DNA from: Cercophora sp. LCS_1
Taxonomy: Eukaryota; Ascomycota; Sordariomycetes; Sordariales; Lasiosphaeriaceae
Direction of reading: 5' to 3'
Assembly: GCA_036250225.1 (NCBI GenBank)
Contig: JAPZLL010000004.1
Coordinates: forward strand, 1,054,001 to 1,118,000
DNA length: 64,000 nucleotides
Shown here: positions 20,330-31,016 of the stretch, piece after piece
How positions within the stretch are numbered: the first letter of the stretch is position 1
Layout: each line of letters begins with the position of its first letter
Notes under the pieces: generated by a model
What the model saw: only the letters and a program-made list of their open reading frames with translations
Told to the model about the DNA's origin: nothing
Database searches by the model: none
Made by a program: the position numbers and the translations under genes

Positions 20330-22234
20330 CTACACCAGGTCCAAGACTTCAAATCCGTTTCTTTCATAAACTTCATCAACACCCTTGAATCCCCCGATAG
20401 TTTCCCAGAAATTCTCTCCATCCAAATACCCCTCGCCCACAACCTCCATCTTGTTTCCTCCCTTGCTCTCGTCGTTCTTACCCTCTAGATTCTCATCGTC
20501 CTGATTCCCGCCGTTCTCATTCCCCACGTGCACCCCCCTCAGGACAACAGGAACCTCACACCCGCCAACAAGCCAAACCCCATCTCCCACCTTCACACAC
20601 CCCGGCGCGAGTCCGATCCTACCCTTCCCACTCAGAAACGGAACCCGGTGCTTGGTCAAGACCCACCACGCAAACGAGACAAACACCCGTCCGAACCGTA
20701 AGACGTCGGAATCCTTTGGCAGGTTAAGGATTTTCCCGAGTTTGCATGTGTCTGGGTTGAAATCTTCGTCGCGTTGTTGCGAGAGGTCGAATAGTTCGGT
20801 CGCGCCGCGGGTGAGGATTTCAGACAAGTTGGGGTGTTTTTGGAGGTTTTGGTTGGAGTAGGCCGCCAGGGTTTGGATTAGGGAGGTCCAGGGGGTGGAT
20901 TGGTGGATGGGTGTGTTTGCTGGAGGGGAGGCAGTGGGGTTGATGCTGTTTTGAAGGTTGAGAGCGTCGGTGGTGATTTGGGTGCAGGTTTGGATGAAGG
21001 TCGTGAGCGTTTGGCTGAGGAGATCGGTGGCGAAGAGGGCGTGGTAGGGAGTATGGACCGTGTCGACTTTGGTGGCGAGGAGGGTGAGGGTTTGGCTGGT
21101 AATTTTAGGGAAGGGAGACCGTCGGGACGAAGGTGGCGGTATGATCAGGGGAGGGAGGGAGCGGGCCATGCCGGGTCGGGGTGGAGGGCGACGCCAGTCG
21201 GGGACCCAGGTGGGTATTGTTGGGTTTGGAGGAGGTGTGGTGCCGCGACCGAGGGTGGTGTAGAGAAGGAAGCGGGTAGAGCGGTATTTGGCGATGAGGC
21301 AGTGGACTACCTCGGCGTAGACTTCCGAGAGGGTGAGGCGGTAGTCGACTTTGATGTCGCCCTGCCTACAACCAGGAGCGAGGAACATGATGCCGTAGAC
21401 GCGGTCTCTGTCATCCGTGCACTTCAGAGTGCAAGTCTTGGAAAGGGTTTCGATCAGGTCTAGATCTGTTCCTCCAAGTGTCGTCCCCTTTATGGGTTGA
21501 AGATGTGAATCAATGAGGCCAAATCGCGGAGGTAATGTGACTGAGGGCTTCTTGAGGGCCCAGTCCCACCACGTGAATCCGAGGATGTTTTCCAGCTGAA
21601 TTTGGTAAAACAGCCGGAGGAGGTGGTAAACGGAATAAACGCGAAGCTCAACATGTCGACAAAAGAGTCGCAGCGAAGCAGCGTTGCTGATCTCCTGCTG
21701 AATCCAGACACGGGACCAGTACGGATCCTTGAAGACTTCGCAAAGGGGATCCCACAACTCGGGGTCTTCGCCCAGTTCGGCGAGTTCGGACTTTTCAGTG
21801 AAAGTGTTGAGCTTCTGGAAGGCAGGCAAACAAGGATCGACTTCACGATCCAGCCAAACCAAGACAGTTTTGGCTCGCTGGTAGATGACTCGCATCAGCT
21901 GAACCTGTTGGTTTCGCTCTTTGATATCGGTCTGGTTGATGCAGATGGCGTCAATCCACAGATAGCGCGGCTCGGTTGTGTCTCGTAGGGCTTTGATGGT
22001 ACCCTGTAAATGTCGTGAAACTGAGAAAGGGGTGCCGTCAAGGGAGATGGTTGCCCGCTCTGTCTGATCACCCCACATGTAAGAAAGGGCCTCGAAATTA
22101 GGAAAAGCATTTTTAGCGAGGGATTGGATCTCAAATGTGGTCGAGATCTCGGTGTCCCCATCGGTCGCTGGTGAGACTTTGAGGACGCGGATCTGATCCG
22201 ATTGGCTCAGGGGTTGGTAGACAAAGGGCTGCAT
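20330..22234 (-). CDS. HET-domain protein
   Basis: This 634-residue single-exon protein has a typical N-terminal HET domain: FEALSYMWGD (residues 46-55), RYLWIDAICINQTDIKERNQQV (an extended motif from about residue 89) and the third block DPYWSRVWIQQE (about 169-180). In fungi HET domains trigger heterokaryon-incompatibility cell death when activated, usually as part of allorecognition. After the HET domain the sequence contains DDRDRVYGIMFLA, a common follow-on motif, then a less conserved, Pro/Thr-rich part and an Asn/Gly/Glu-rich insert near the end. No NACHT, repeat or other sensor domain is visible, so the trigger is unknown. The frame is intact, with a clear ATG. Confidence 0.92.
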   Translation of the reverse strand: MQPFVYQPLSQSDQIRVLKVSPATDGDTEISTTFEIQSLAKNAFPNFEALSYMWGDQTERATISLDGTPFSVSRHLQGTIKALRDTTEPRYLWIDAICINQTDIKERNQQVQLMRVIYQRAKTVLVWLDREVDPCLPAFQKLNTFTEKSELAELGEDPELWDPLCEVFKDPYWSRVWIQQEISNAASLRLFCRHVELRVYSVYHLLRLFYQIQLENILGFTWWDWALKKPSVTLPPRFGLIDSHLQPIKGTTLGGTDLDLIETLSKTCTLKCTDDRDRVYGIMFLAPGCRQGDIKVDYRLTLSEVYAEVVHCLIAKYRSTRFLLYTTLGRGTTPPPNPTIPTWVPDWRRPPPRPGMARSLPPLIIPPPSSRRSPFPKITSQTLTLLATKVDTVHTPYHALFATDLLSQTLTTFIQTCTQITTDALNLQNSINPTASPPANTPIHQSTPWTSLIQTLAAYSNQNLQKHPNLSEILTRGATELFDLSQQRDEDFNPDTCKLGKILNLPKDSDVLRFGRVFVSFAWWVLTKHRVPFLSGKGRIGLAPGCVKVGDGVWLVGGCEVPVVLRGVHVGNENGGNQDDENLEGKNDESKGGNKMEVVGEGYLDGENFWETIGGFKGVDEVYERNGFEVLDLV

Positions 22235-22506
22235 CTCAGACTCTGTTGTTGTTTTTTGTTGTTGAGTGAGAGTGCGGGGCAGGTGCCCTCTTGCTCACCC
22301 CGCAAAAACCTGCCTGAGAGCGACGTCTTGCCCTGTGATTGGTCCACTCATCACGGGCAACATCACACCACACTCATGAGATCTTTCATGTTCTTTCTCG
22401 CAAATCCAAACATTCTCAGCTTGTGTTTATCTACTCAAAAACCACAACACACCTCCAACAACCACAAGCTCAAACCAAGTCTCACCAAAAGAAAAGACCC
22501 CTCAAG

Positions 22507-23289
22507 ATGTCATCGCCTCCCATGCCATCTCCTCCACGAGGAACCTACGCACTACCAGTCCCAACTGACACCCGCGGCCCCTGCCCCATGCTCAACACCC
22601 TCGCAAACCACGGCTACATTTCCCGCACCGGCCGCAATGTCCTCGCAAGCGACATCACCACCGCCCTCCAAGACATCCTGGGCGTCTCCTGGCTCATAAC
22701 CTTCTTCTTCACCCACCCCATCTTCTTCACCCGTCGCGACCCGACCACCTCGCTCTGGTCCACTATCTGCCGCTTTCCATTCCGCTTCGGCATGCGTAAT
22801 GCCAACCAAACAGACCCAGTCACCAAAAAGCCCTGTCTCGACCTCGACCAACTCGGGACACCCGGCGCTATCGAGCATGATATCTCGCTTACGCGGCGTG
22901 ATAGAGCACAGGGCGATTGTATCACGCTGCAGCAGGATTTGGTGGATGATTTACTTGCTGCTTCGTCGGATGGGAAGACGCTTTCTGTGGAGGATTTGGC
23001 GGGGTTTAGGAAAAGGAGAATCGAGGAGCAGACGGAGGTGAATTCTCATGTCAAGTATGGGAGGGTGGAACATAGTTTTGCGTGTATGGAGATTGCGTTG
23101 TTGTTGGGTGTGTTTGGAGACGGGAGAAGGGTCAGGTGTGACTTTGCGAGGGCGTTTATGAAGGAGGAGAGGATCCCGGTTCAGGAGGGGTGGGTGAAGA
23201 GGGGGTGGTGGAGGAGGTTGGGGGTTATAGAGTTGTTGTGGACGTCTAGGAGGGTGAGGAAGGCTGTTGGGAAGGTGGATGGGTTGTAG
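22507..23289 (+). CDS. Heme-thiolate peroxidase (chloroperoxidase/peroxygenase family)
   Basis: The 260-residue protein starts at ATG 22507, which directly precedes the conserved region. RGPCPMLNTLANHGYISRTG contains the PCP motif whose Cys is the heme thiolate ligand. IEHDISLTRRD supplies the E-H-D motif that holds magnesium and the heme propionate in this family. A Glu-rich helix (FRKRRIEEQTE) follows. I see no signal peptide, which is unusual because many members are secreted, so the protein may be intracellular; an upstream exon cannot be excluded. Members use peroxide to halogenate or oxygenate organic substrates. It is divergently transcribed from the HET gene with about 270 bp between start codons. 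Confidence 0.88.
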   Translation: MSSPPMPSPPRGTYALPVPTDTRGPCPMLNTLANHGYISRTGRNVLASDITTALQDILGVSWLITFFFTHPIFFTRRDPTTSLWSTICRFPFRFGMRNANQTDPVTKKPCLDLDQLGTPGAIEHDISLTRRDRAQGDCITLQQDLVDDLLAASSDGKTLSVEDLAGFRKRRIEEQTEVNSHVKYGRVEHSFACMEIALLLGVFGDGRRVRCDFARAFMKEERIPVQEGWVKRGWWRRLGVIELLWTSRRVRKAVGKVDGL

Positions 23290-23476
23290 GTTGTGGTGAG
23301 CTTGGGTAGACTCCCTTCTCTGTTATGGCGCTTATATGTTCAAGAATTGCGGCCGGTATCTGTGTGAAGTCCAGACGGGACCTCTGCCGGGGTGGGTCCA
23401 TGGTTGACGGGGTCCGCCGTTCGAGTCATGAAAATGAGAAAAAAAGACGGCGCAATTCCCGCAAAAGAGATTGCAT

Positions 23477-23564
23477 TGCAGGTTGAGTGGCTTGAACGCT
23501 CGACCTTCAGATTAATGATTGAATGGACTTCGGTCTGACGCTCTCCCAACTGAGCTAAACCTGC
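23477..23564 (-). tRNA. tRNA-Phe(GAA) with a 15-nt intron
   Basis: The minus strand folds as a tRNA: acceptor GCAGGTT/AACCTGC (seven perfect pairs), D arm with A box TAGCTCAGTTGG, anticodon stem TCAGA/TCTGA and loop CCGAAGA with anticodon GAA. A 15-nt intron (23513-23527) sits after position 37, the normal tRNA intron site. B box GTTCAAGCC is intact. Two features are odd: position 33 is C instead of the nearly universal T, and the T stem has one C-A mismatch. It may be a functional variant or a decaying copy. Confidence 0.8.
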
Positions 23565-23987
23565 TTGTTGCTGTTTGTTCGTGGTGACATGACACATTTC
23601 GTGCCCGGAGCGCTCATCCTCCAGGGCTCGCACACTCCGCTGAGCTGCACAGTGTGAAGATTGCTAGAAACACAATGGCAGGCCTTGACTTCCACATGGT
23701 CGCCGAACCCAGCGCTCCTTCCAAGTTCTCCAGGTTCATTGGAAGGAGTGACTGTAGCCTTTCACCTCCAGAAAATGCCAAGACTGTGGCACTCTCCCGC
23801 TTCGCAAGAAGGGGCCTTGCACCGTCCCGTTTTCTTCTACATCACGACATCGGAGCTCACTCGGCTCGTGCCTCTGCGGCGAGTACGAGGATCTACGCGT
23901 TTCGAGAATTCCATTTCCATATGAATTGCCCTTCTACCACAGATAGTTACCGTCACAAACGCTAGCGCCCAATAGTACATCTGTTCT
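23565..23987. other. Intergenic stretch beside the tRNA
   Basis: No supported gene. It contains the 5-prime flank of the minus-strand tRNA and the 3-prime side of the next minus-strand gene. Short overlapping open frames (23654-23965) are not convincing. Confidence 0.4.
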
Positions 23988-25163
23988 TCACTGCTTTCCC
24001 CTCTTTCTCTCCTCCAGGCCGAACATACTACTTTCAATCCAGTACCAAGCAGCAGAGATTGCAGCTCCCGGGCCTGCAATGAACGACAACGCCCCAATCC
24101 AAAATGTCCACTTGAGAACACGACCAGCGCTAAGCGCCGCCCCTTCAACCCGCAGAACGTCAACACCACCGACAAAAGACCAGAGCAACCCTGACACGAA
24201 GATACCCCAAAGGTCCCACTGGAAAATCCACAGCAACCCGCTGGCATCATCCGCCTTGGCATCACTCACACCACCCGGAATAAGCACTGAAGCAAAGGAA
24301 ACATTAGGGTTCATCGATGTCAAAACCGAATAGACAAACCAAGCATGGCTCGCCGCACAAAACAGCCCCGAAACAACATGCACCGACAAGACATACTTAT
24401 GAGCCGACTTTCTCTGTTCAACCGACGGCGCCGTATCGTCCCGCGATGCAAACAGCCGAACCAACAAGTTTGGCACGAGTGGCGAGACCTGCCAAATGGC
24501 GTTGAGCACCTCCAGCCGGGGGATGTCCGTCCTATCCTGCCACGGATAGTACATCAAGACAGTCGGCACAACATAACCCACAACCAAAGCGGGAAGCAGC
24601 GCCCTCGCCTCAGACGGTCGAACCTGGCGGTTAGACGGAAGATGATAATCGCTCCTCGACGACGCGAGGACATAGAGGATGAACCAAAGCGGCACGATGA
24701 TCGCACCGCCAATCATCTGGTAAATCAACGCAAACGCATTCGTACTAATATTATCCGTGTCAGCATCACAACTCTCTCAACTCCCAGAGGAGAAAACATA
24801 CAACCCGAGAATCCGCCTATCATTCCGTCTCCGATGCGCCTCCACGGCCAACACGCTAATCACGGAAAAAAACTGCGGGAGGAAATACGTCTGCTGAATC
24901 AGAAACCTTTCATCCCACCCCGCGATACCAGGCATGAACGCCGCGACGAGAAACGCCAGGATTGAATCGGCGGGTGGGAAACCGGTGTACACCATTCGTA
25001 GCGGTGCACCGTTGACATGGGCTTGTCGTTCCCAGACACCCTCGCCTAGTCCCGCGGCGAGTTTCTCAGTTGCGGGCTGGATGCGCATTTTCCATGTTGC
25101 TGCGGCGGCTAAGATGCCAAAGGTTAGCGCCAACAGCGCGGTGTAAGGGCGTGTCGTCGCCAT
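23988..25163 (-). CDS. Polytopic membrane protein, unknown function
   Basis: Two exons (24802-25163, 23988-24744) joined by a 57-nt intron with GTATGT donor and GCTGAC branch site give 372 residues. It begins with a membrane span (YTALLALTFGILAAAATW), then a luminal-like loop, and continues with about six more hydrophobic segments (SILAFLVAAFMPGIAG, QMIGGAIIVPLWFILYVLA, LLPALVVGYVVPTVLMYY, VLSVHVVSGLFCAASHAWF and two near the C-terminus). The overall pattern resembles integral membrane proteins that occur in some fungal secondary-metabolite loci, but no such cluster is present here and I do not assign a reaction. Confidence 0.75.
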
Positions 25164-26369
25164 TGTCGCTGGGAGGGTGGCTTGGAGGGTGGAAGAGGGG
25201 GAAGTAAGCGGGAAGCGGTGGGATGGGTTTTGGTTTTCTTATACCATGCTGACGACTACTGAGAGTGTCGTCAGCTCAAGGAACAGTTTTTTTTAATGCG
25301 CTCACTGATCGGATCATCGGAACGGGACGGGGGGTCCACGGTCCAGTCAGATTGAGGGCCTGGGATGGGTGGGTTGCCAAGCGGATTTCCGAACATGGGT
25401 ATGAATGCGACAGCGACATGGGGCGCGGCCCGCGCTGGGTGGAGTTGGATGGGTCGGGATTCCGAGTCTTGGTGGTTGGGCTTGTGGGAGATCTTGGGTT
25501 CTGGATAGAACAGAGTTCGAAGGTTGCGTTGTTGATGCGAACTCAAGTGCAGTATCCTTTTTTTTTTTTTTTTTCTGGATCTCGTCTCCGAAGAATTTCG
25601 AACAGGGGTTATGTCGTAATCTCAGTGTGAACGTGGCATTGCTGACGGGCGTTATCTGCCGGGGCGCGCGGGCTCCGGCAGAACCTAGGAGTCACGAACG
25701 ACTCCAAGACGGGCGGGCAGAAGAAACTCCAAACATGGTTGAGTGGCCAAATCGCCTTCTCGCCCTTGACCAATTCGCGGAGTTGTTGGTGGATTTGTGC
25801 TGGGTTGGTGGTCAACGACATTGTGATAATTGGATGAAGCTTCTTGCTAGGCAACTAGAGGAGAAGGAACACTCTAGAGCGAGCTATCCAATCGACAGTG
25901 TCGGTTGGAACGGAAGTATTATCGAGACGGCATGTGTTCCCTCACATCTTTCCACTCTCATCGTCTTCAGAGACATCAAGAAAGCTTGAGCTAAGCATAG
26001 AGTTCAAACCATCAAGCTCGAAGGGTCGAGGTGAGTTGGGGAGCTTTACCGGCTGAGGAGGGGGTGAGCTCTGGTAGCTGCCACTATCCCCCAAACAACG
26101 CCTCAACTCCCATCCTCCCTTTTGCCCAACTCCCAACCCCACTCCCAATCCCCATGGCGAAAACATAGGTATCCCATCCCTCCCACCCCCGAAGACCCTC
26201 TATCCCACCCCCCTTACTCAATCCCACGCCACAAAAACCAAGCCCAAGGCGCCAGAAGCACACCAGCAGCAATAGCAAACTCCCTATCTTGCGCCTCTAC
26301 TCTCCTGCCCCCCGCCTGATGAGCCGCTACCTGTGTAAGCCTGTGCAGCACTGCGACCGTCAGCTCAGC
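25164..26369. other. Intergenic stretch, no supported gene
   Basis: About 1.2 kb with overlapping open frames on both strands and a T-run at 25558-25574. None carries a recognisable domain. Confidence 0.4.
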
Positions 26370-26768
26370 TCAATCTTCCGCCAAAGAGACTAGGTACCAA
26401 ATAGACTTCCACCTAAAGTAACCAATAGCAAACTCCTTAGTAGCGGTCTCCAACGCCTCGTACGCGTTCAGCTCGACGCTGGCACGGGTGCTACCGACAT
26501 CCCTCTGTCTCTTCGCGAAGAACCCACGAATCATGTAGCTGACGAGGTGCCTAAAGAGCCGTTTGTCGAAGATGGGGCCTTCGCCAAGAGCATTGCCGGG
26601 GGGGTGGGGGTGGGTGGCGGTGATGGTGGCCTCTTGGGCAACCTCCTGGGTGGTCTCCTGGGCTGCTTCGTGGGTTGCGTCCTGAGCGCGGGGCTCTATA
26701 ATATGGGTAGTGGTGGGGGTCGCAGCGGGCTCGTCTGTGGGAGCGGTCACGTCCGTTTTGGTCGCCAT
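26370..26768 (-). CDS. Small hypothetical protein
   Basis: I do not recognise this 132-residue protein. The first ATG is at 26768; the frame is open further upstream but with no ATG. The N-terminal half is Thr/Ala/Glu-rich with an imperfect repeat (EAAQETTQEVAQEA) and is probably disordered. The C-terminal half is ordered, with basic and aromatic residues (FDKRLFRHLVSYMIRGFFAKR, an extended helix beginning near residue 73; then KEFAIGYFRWKSIWYLV). No signal peptide or membrane span. The change from low complexity to an aromatic/basic domain argues that it is real, but support is limited to composition. Confidence 0.5.
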   Translation of the reverse strand: MATKTDVTAPTDEPAATPTTTHIIEPRAQDATHEAAQETTQEVAQEATITATHPHPPGNALGEGPIFDKRLFRHLVSYMIRGFFAKRQRDVGSTRASVELNAYEALETATKEFAIGYFRWKSIWYLVSLAED

Positions 26769-27369
26769 TGTGGTGAAGCTCGTTTGGAGACGACCAGGTG
26801 GAGCGGAATGGTGCGAGAGTGGAATGGTTGTGGCCGTTTGTTGGAAAAAGGAAAAGGAAGATAATGGCTTAAACAATCTGCTGTCAGTGTTCTCGGGCCA
26901 GTAGAGGAAATGAGGAAAGGGCTATTTTCTGTGAGTGAAGGTTACTTTCCGGAAGGTGCAAATGTGTTTGAATTGTGCAGTTGTAAGGGATGGCGGGGCG
27001 TTCATCGAGGTAATCAAGGAAAGGTGGTTGGTGTTGAGAGATACGCCTGGCAGCAAGTGGGGTCTTTTGCGAGAAGAGACTCCATGGGCGGATTCAGGGG
27101 GTATATTCCTTCGGAAAGAAGGTGCCCTCCTAGGTAATTAATTCAAACACCAAACACCATGACTCTACAGAAATGGAGGTCGCCAACCGAGGCAAGAAGA
27201 GTAAACACAAAGACCAAAAGCAATTCCTTTTTGGCAACATAAGTTGTACAGCGAACAAAAACCAAAAATTTAAAACAAGGTATCACTGTCACTAGGTAGG
27301 TATCCATTCCTTCGTCTCTCGTTTTGGCGACCAAAAGCATTCTCATCCATTACACCATCGTCCTCCACC
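26769..27369. other. Intergenic stretch between tandem minus-strand genes
   Basis: Promoter space of the small hypothetical gene and 3-prime UTR of the fatty-acid dioxygenase gene. No other feature is seen. Confidence 0.4.
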
Positions 27370-30300
27370 TTACTCATCCCAAGTAACCAACATGGTGACA
27401 GGGAAAGGAGTGTACTTGCCCCAGTCCTCACGCATGAACGCAACCGAGCCATCCTCCTTCTGCACCTTTTTCAGCTCACCCTGCGGACCCGGAGCCCGCG
27501 CAACATTCTTGTGCTTGAACAGAGCACGGAACATCTCGGTGAGGGCGACATGGGTGATCTGGGAGCCGAGGATAGAGTACGGGCCGTCGTTGTACTGGGC
27601 GTAGCTGTCCAAGGGGCGGCGGGGATCGACCGAGTCAGCTCCGTCAGCGCTGGCAGACAAGCGCGCACCCTCGAGGGCGTAGCCGAGGAGAACGGCGTCA
27701 GTCTCCTCTGTTGCCTCCTGGTTGGCGAGACTGTGGATCTCGGCGAGGTACTTCTTGCGCTCAGGAGAAAGGTAGAAGTCGACGGAGCGGGCAAACTGTT
27801 ATATGTTAGCGTGGGTAATTGTGTCGGAATGTTCGTGCTCACCAGTTCGCCCTGCGTTGGCACCAGTGCGGCAGCTGTTGGGAGAACCTGGCTCCACGCA
27901 GCGTCCTTGCCTGCCTTGGACAGACCCTTGACCAAGTTGGCGCCGTAAGCACTGACCGGCTCGGCCTTCTTCGCTGATGAGGAGAAGAATCCCTTGGATC
28001 CTTTGATGCTGCCTTCGATCAGAGTGGCGAGCTGGCCTGCTACTGTACGGGCGGCCTGGTGAACGGGGAAAGCTTTGTCCGGCTCAGCGACCTGGAAGAT
28101 GGAGACAAAGATGATGGCCAGGACGGCATACAGCTCGTTGGGCTTGTAGACGCCCTTAGAGTTATCCTTGGTCTTCAGAGGGAGGTTGAGCACGCGAGCG
28201 GCAAACTCGACAGGCACAACGTTGCCCACTTCGCGAACGATGTCAACAAACCGGCGACCGGCGAGCTTATAGCTGGACTCTGACAAGAGACGCTCCGTCG
28301 TCTTCTTGTAGTAGGCTTTGACATGGTCATGGACATCGGTGGTGTACGCCTCCTGCTGGGCTGCAAGGCGGTGGCTGTCGTGGTGAGTAATATCGCCAGA
28401 CAGCGCAAACTTGCTGTTGTCCACGTGGATCAGCTCCTGAAGTGAGCTGTGCCAGGTCGGCGCCGCCGTGAGCTGCTGGATCCGCGTGGGCCGCGAGAAG
28501 TCGTAGAGATGGTCGCGCTTGAGATCCTTGAGAATCTTCTCCGTCTCCGAGGGAATCACCATGGGGTAGTGTGCATACACCGAGTTGGGTTTGAAGTGGT
28601 TGGGCAGAGCTCGGATGAAGAGCTTGTAGAACACACGACCGTTGCCAACATTGAGGTCGTATTGCACCTCGTTGTATCCCCAGTTGGTGAGGTTGCGAGC
28701 CGTGTAGTCGGTGGTGTAGTGACGGTCACCACGGACCAGGCAGACGGCGTCGGAGAGAACGACACGGGAAATGGTGTAGGTGGGAGCGATGCCAACGCCC
28801 GGAACCATGGGTGCCTTGTGTTCCTCGGCGACAAGCCCAGGATAGAGCTCGACAAAGTCAGGATGGCCATAGAGCCTGGACAGCGAGTCTGCGATCTCCG
28901 GGTCCGAGTTGATATCCGTGAACTTCTCGTAGGGCTTGAGGCCAAAGTGCTTGCGGAACTCGTTGAGACCAGCAGTGTTCCACTTGCGGCCCTGGATGAT
29001 GCCGAGGATCTCTACCGCACGCATCGACTGGTTTCTCGTTAGCAAAAGGGACGCGACTCGGGAAGGGAAAGGGAAATCAGTTGTACCTTTGGCACATGAC
29101 GCCCGCCAAAGGTGCCTGCAACATCCTCGATGCAGCTGGTAATGCACTCGGCCAAGTCGTCGTCGCTGAACTTGCCATCTGGGCCTCTCTTGAACTTGTT
29201 GAAGGGTCGCTGGACAGGATCTTCGGGGATGGCACGCTCAAACTTCACAAAGCCGTGCACAAGGTCAGGCACTGTGACATCAGACGCGGGCTTGCCAAAG
29301 AGCTCGTAGTAAAAGTCCTCGATCCACTTGTCATCCTTCTCCGAGATGCACGAATGCCAGCGGTAGCAGAGGTTAAACTCGACAGACACGACGTTGCCGG
29401 TTCCACGCTCCGAGCCCTCCTTCGTGCCCACAGCAATGCCGCTGTCTTGGCGGGGATCCAGAGTCCACTGGGTGTTGACACGGTTGAGCTGAAGTGCATT
29501 AGCAACAGAGAAACAAGCAGTAGGGCATGGAGACACACGTTGACAATGTTGTGAACGTAATCTGCGCGCAGGAAACAGAGTTAGCAATCGTCACATCCAG
29601 CAGTGGCAGGACTCGTTACCCATCAACATTATATTTATCTGTTCCCAACTGTTAGCAGTTATCCAGAAACTCGGCTCTATGTGGATGACCTACGTAAAGA
29701 CCAGATGTGATGAGCCTTGCTGTCTGGAAGAGATCATTGTCGTACTTCTTCCAGGCCGCCTCGAGTTTCTCGCCCTCTGGCGTCCTAGGAGAAGCAGTTG
29801 GCTCCGTGAATCTTCCATCTTCGTTGATCTTGATCAGGTTCTCGCAGACGTGGTTGTGGAACCGGTTGAAGAAGATCAAGATGCAGCCGACTCCAGGCGG
29901 CATACCTAGGATTCTCTTGTCAGCAAAGCAGTCAGGCTTCAGTTTTCCGTCCTTGAAGGTGCGGATGGTATCCTGCATCTCCTGGTTGCTGCCGTAGAGA
30001 GGAGAGAGATCAAGATACGACGAAGTCTTGGACTTGGTCATGTCGGTGTAGTCAGTCCAAAAGAGATCTGTAGGGCTGTCAGATATTACCTCGTCGGATG
30101 TGCTGTCAAAACCCACCGTGAATCACAATCGCTGCCCAATACCAGAGGATGCTAGACACATTGTTGGGATGCCTCTTAAAGTCGGACCGCTTCATGACCG
30201 CATCGTAAATCAAGTTCGGGTCTGGAAGTGCACCCGGCCTGACGACAGTCGGGCTGACCGACCGCGCATACGACGTCCCAGCAGCTCCCATACTGGGCAT

Positions 30301-31016
30301 TGTGACGTTCTGTGCTTCTGCGTCAGCAACTGGTGAAGTATCCAATACGGGCCACTTACATTGTTGGAGCCATCAGCCTGCCTGTACATATACTTGTCAC
30401 CAGTGTAGAGCATGGGCGGGTGGTCGAGACTCTCCCAGAGCTCAGTTATGAACGAGTTGGTCAGTTCTTGGCGGAGCTTGGAGTCGTCAGGGAGGTTTGC
30501 AACAAGCTGGATGACGCGCTCCATGATCATGGTCTTATCATCTTGTAGCTTCTCGCCCTTGACCTTGGCGGCAATCATGTTCTTCAGCGTCTTGAAATCT
30601 AGTTAAATAATTAGACATAGCTGCTCCCCCATCGCCAGTCGGGAAAGCTTACCAGCACCTCGCAGTGTCTTGAGGTCGTCTGTCAGCTTGCCCCATTTTC
30701 GGGGAGCTGTCCCCGAGCCACCACCCTGGGTTGGGAGCGGCTTGACGATATAGTTGATGAGCTGGTCGTATTTCGCGAAGGCGTTCTTGACGCCATCACG
30801 GTTCGGTTTCAACGAGTCGCCCTTGTGGGTTGTGGGCTTGGGTTTGGCATGGCTGGCCAGTTTCTCGCCGCCCTCATCGTAGCTCGAGCCTGACGACGAC
30901 GGGCTCACGACCTTGTCATCGACAGTACCCGCGCCGTTTGTGCCGTTTGTGCCGTTTGTGCCGTTGGTACCGTTTGTACCGTTGGTGGCCGAAGCCCCGT
31001 CGGTGTAGGTGGCCAT
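27370..31016 (-). CDS. Ppo-type fatty-acid dioxygenase lacking the P450 cysteine (10R-DOX-like)
   Basis: Nine exons (30653-31016, 30360-30598, 30117-30309, 29694-30067, 29620-29638, 29539-29561, 29087-29488, 27843-29027, 27370-27795) give 1074 residues; every junction preserves the frame. The N-terminus has a Thr-Asn-Gly repeat. The heme-peroxidase-like dioxygenase domain shows IHDLFWTDYTDM, YLDLSPLYGSN, FFNRFHNHVCENL, the loop INIMLMDYVHNIVN and the catalytic YRWHSCIS. The C-terminal P450-like domain has NDGPYSILGSQ where active diol synthases have GPHxCLG, so the heme-ligand Cys is missing. In Aspergillus the PpoC type, a linoleate 10R-dioxygenase, likewise lacks this Cys, whereas PpoA-type enzymes keep it. 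I therefore predict a 10R-dioxygenase making oxylipins that affect sporulation. Two exons of 19 and 23 nt are unusually small. Confidence 0.9.
30930..30990 (-). repeat. Coding 9-bp tandem repeat (Asn-Gly-Thr units)
   Basis: About six to seven copies of a 9-nt unit encode a run of N-G-T near the N-terminus of the dioxygenase. Such arrays change copy number easily. The encoded segment is probably a flexible, disordered linker. Confidence 0.85.
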
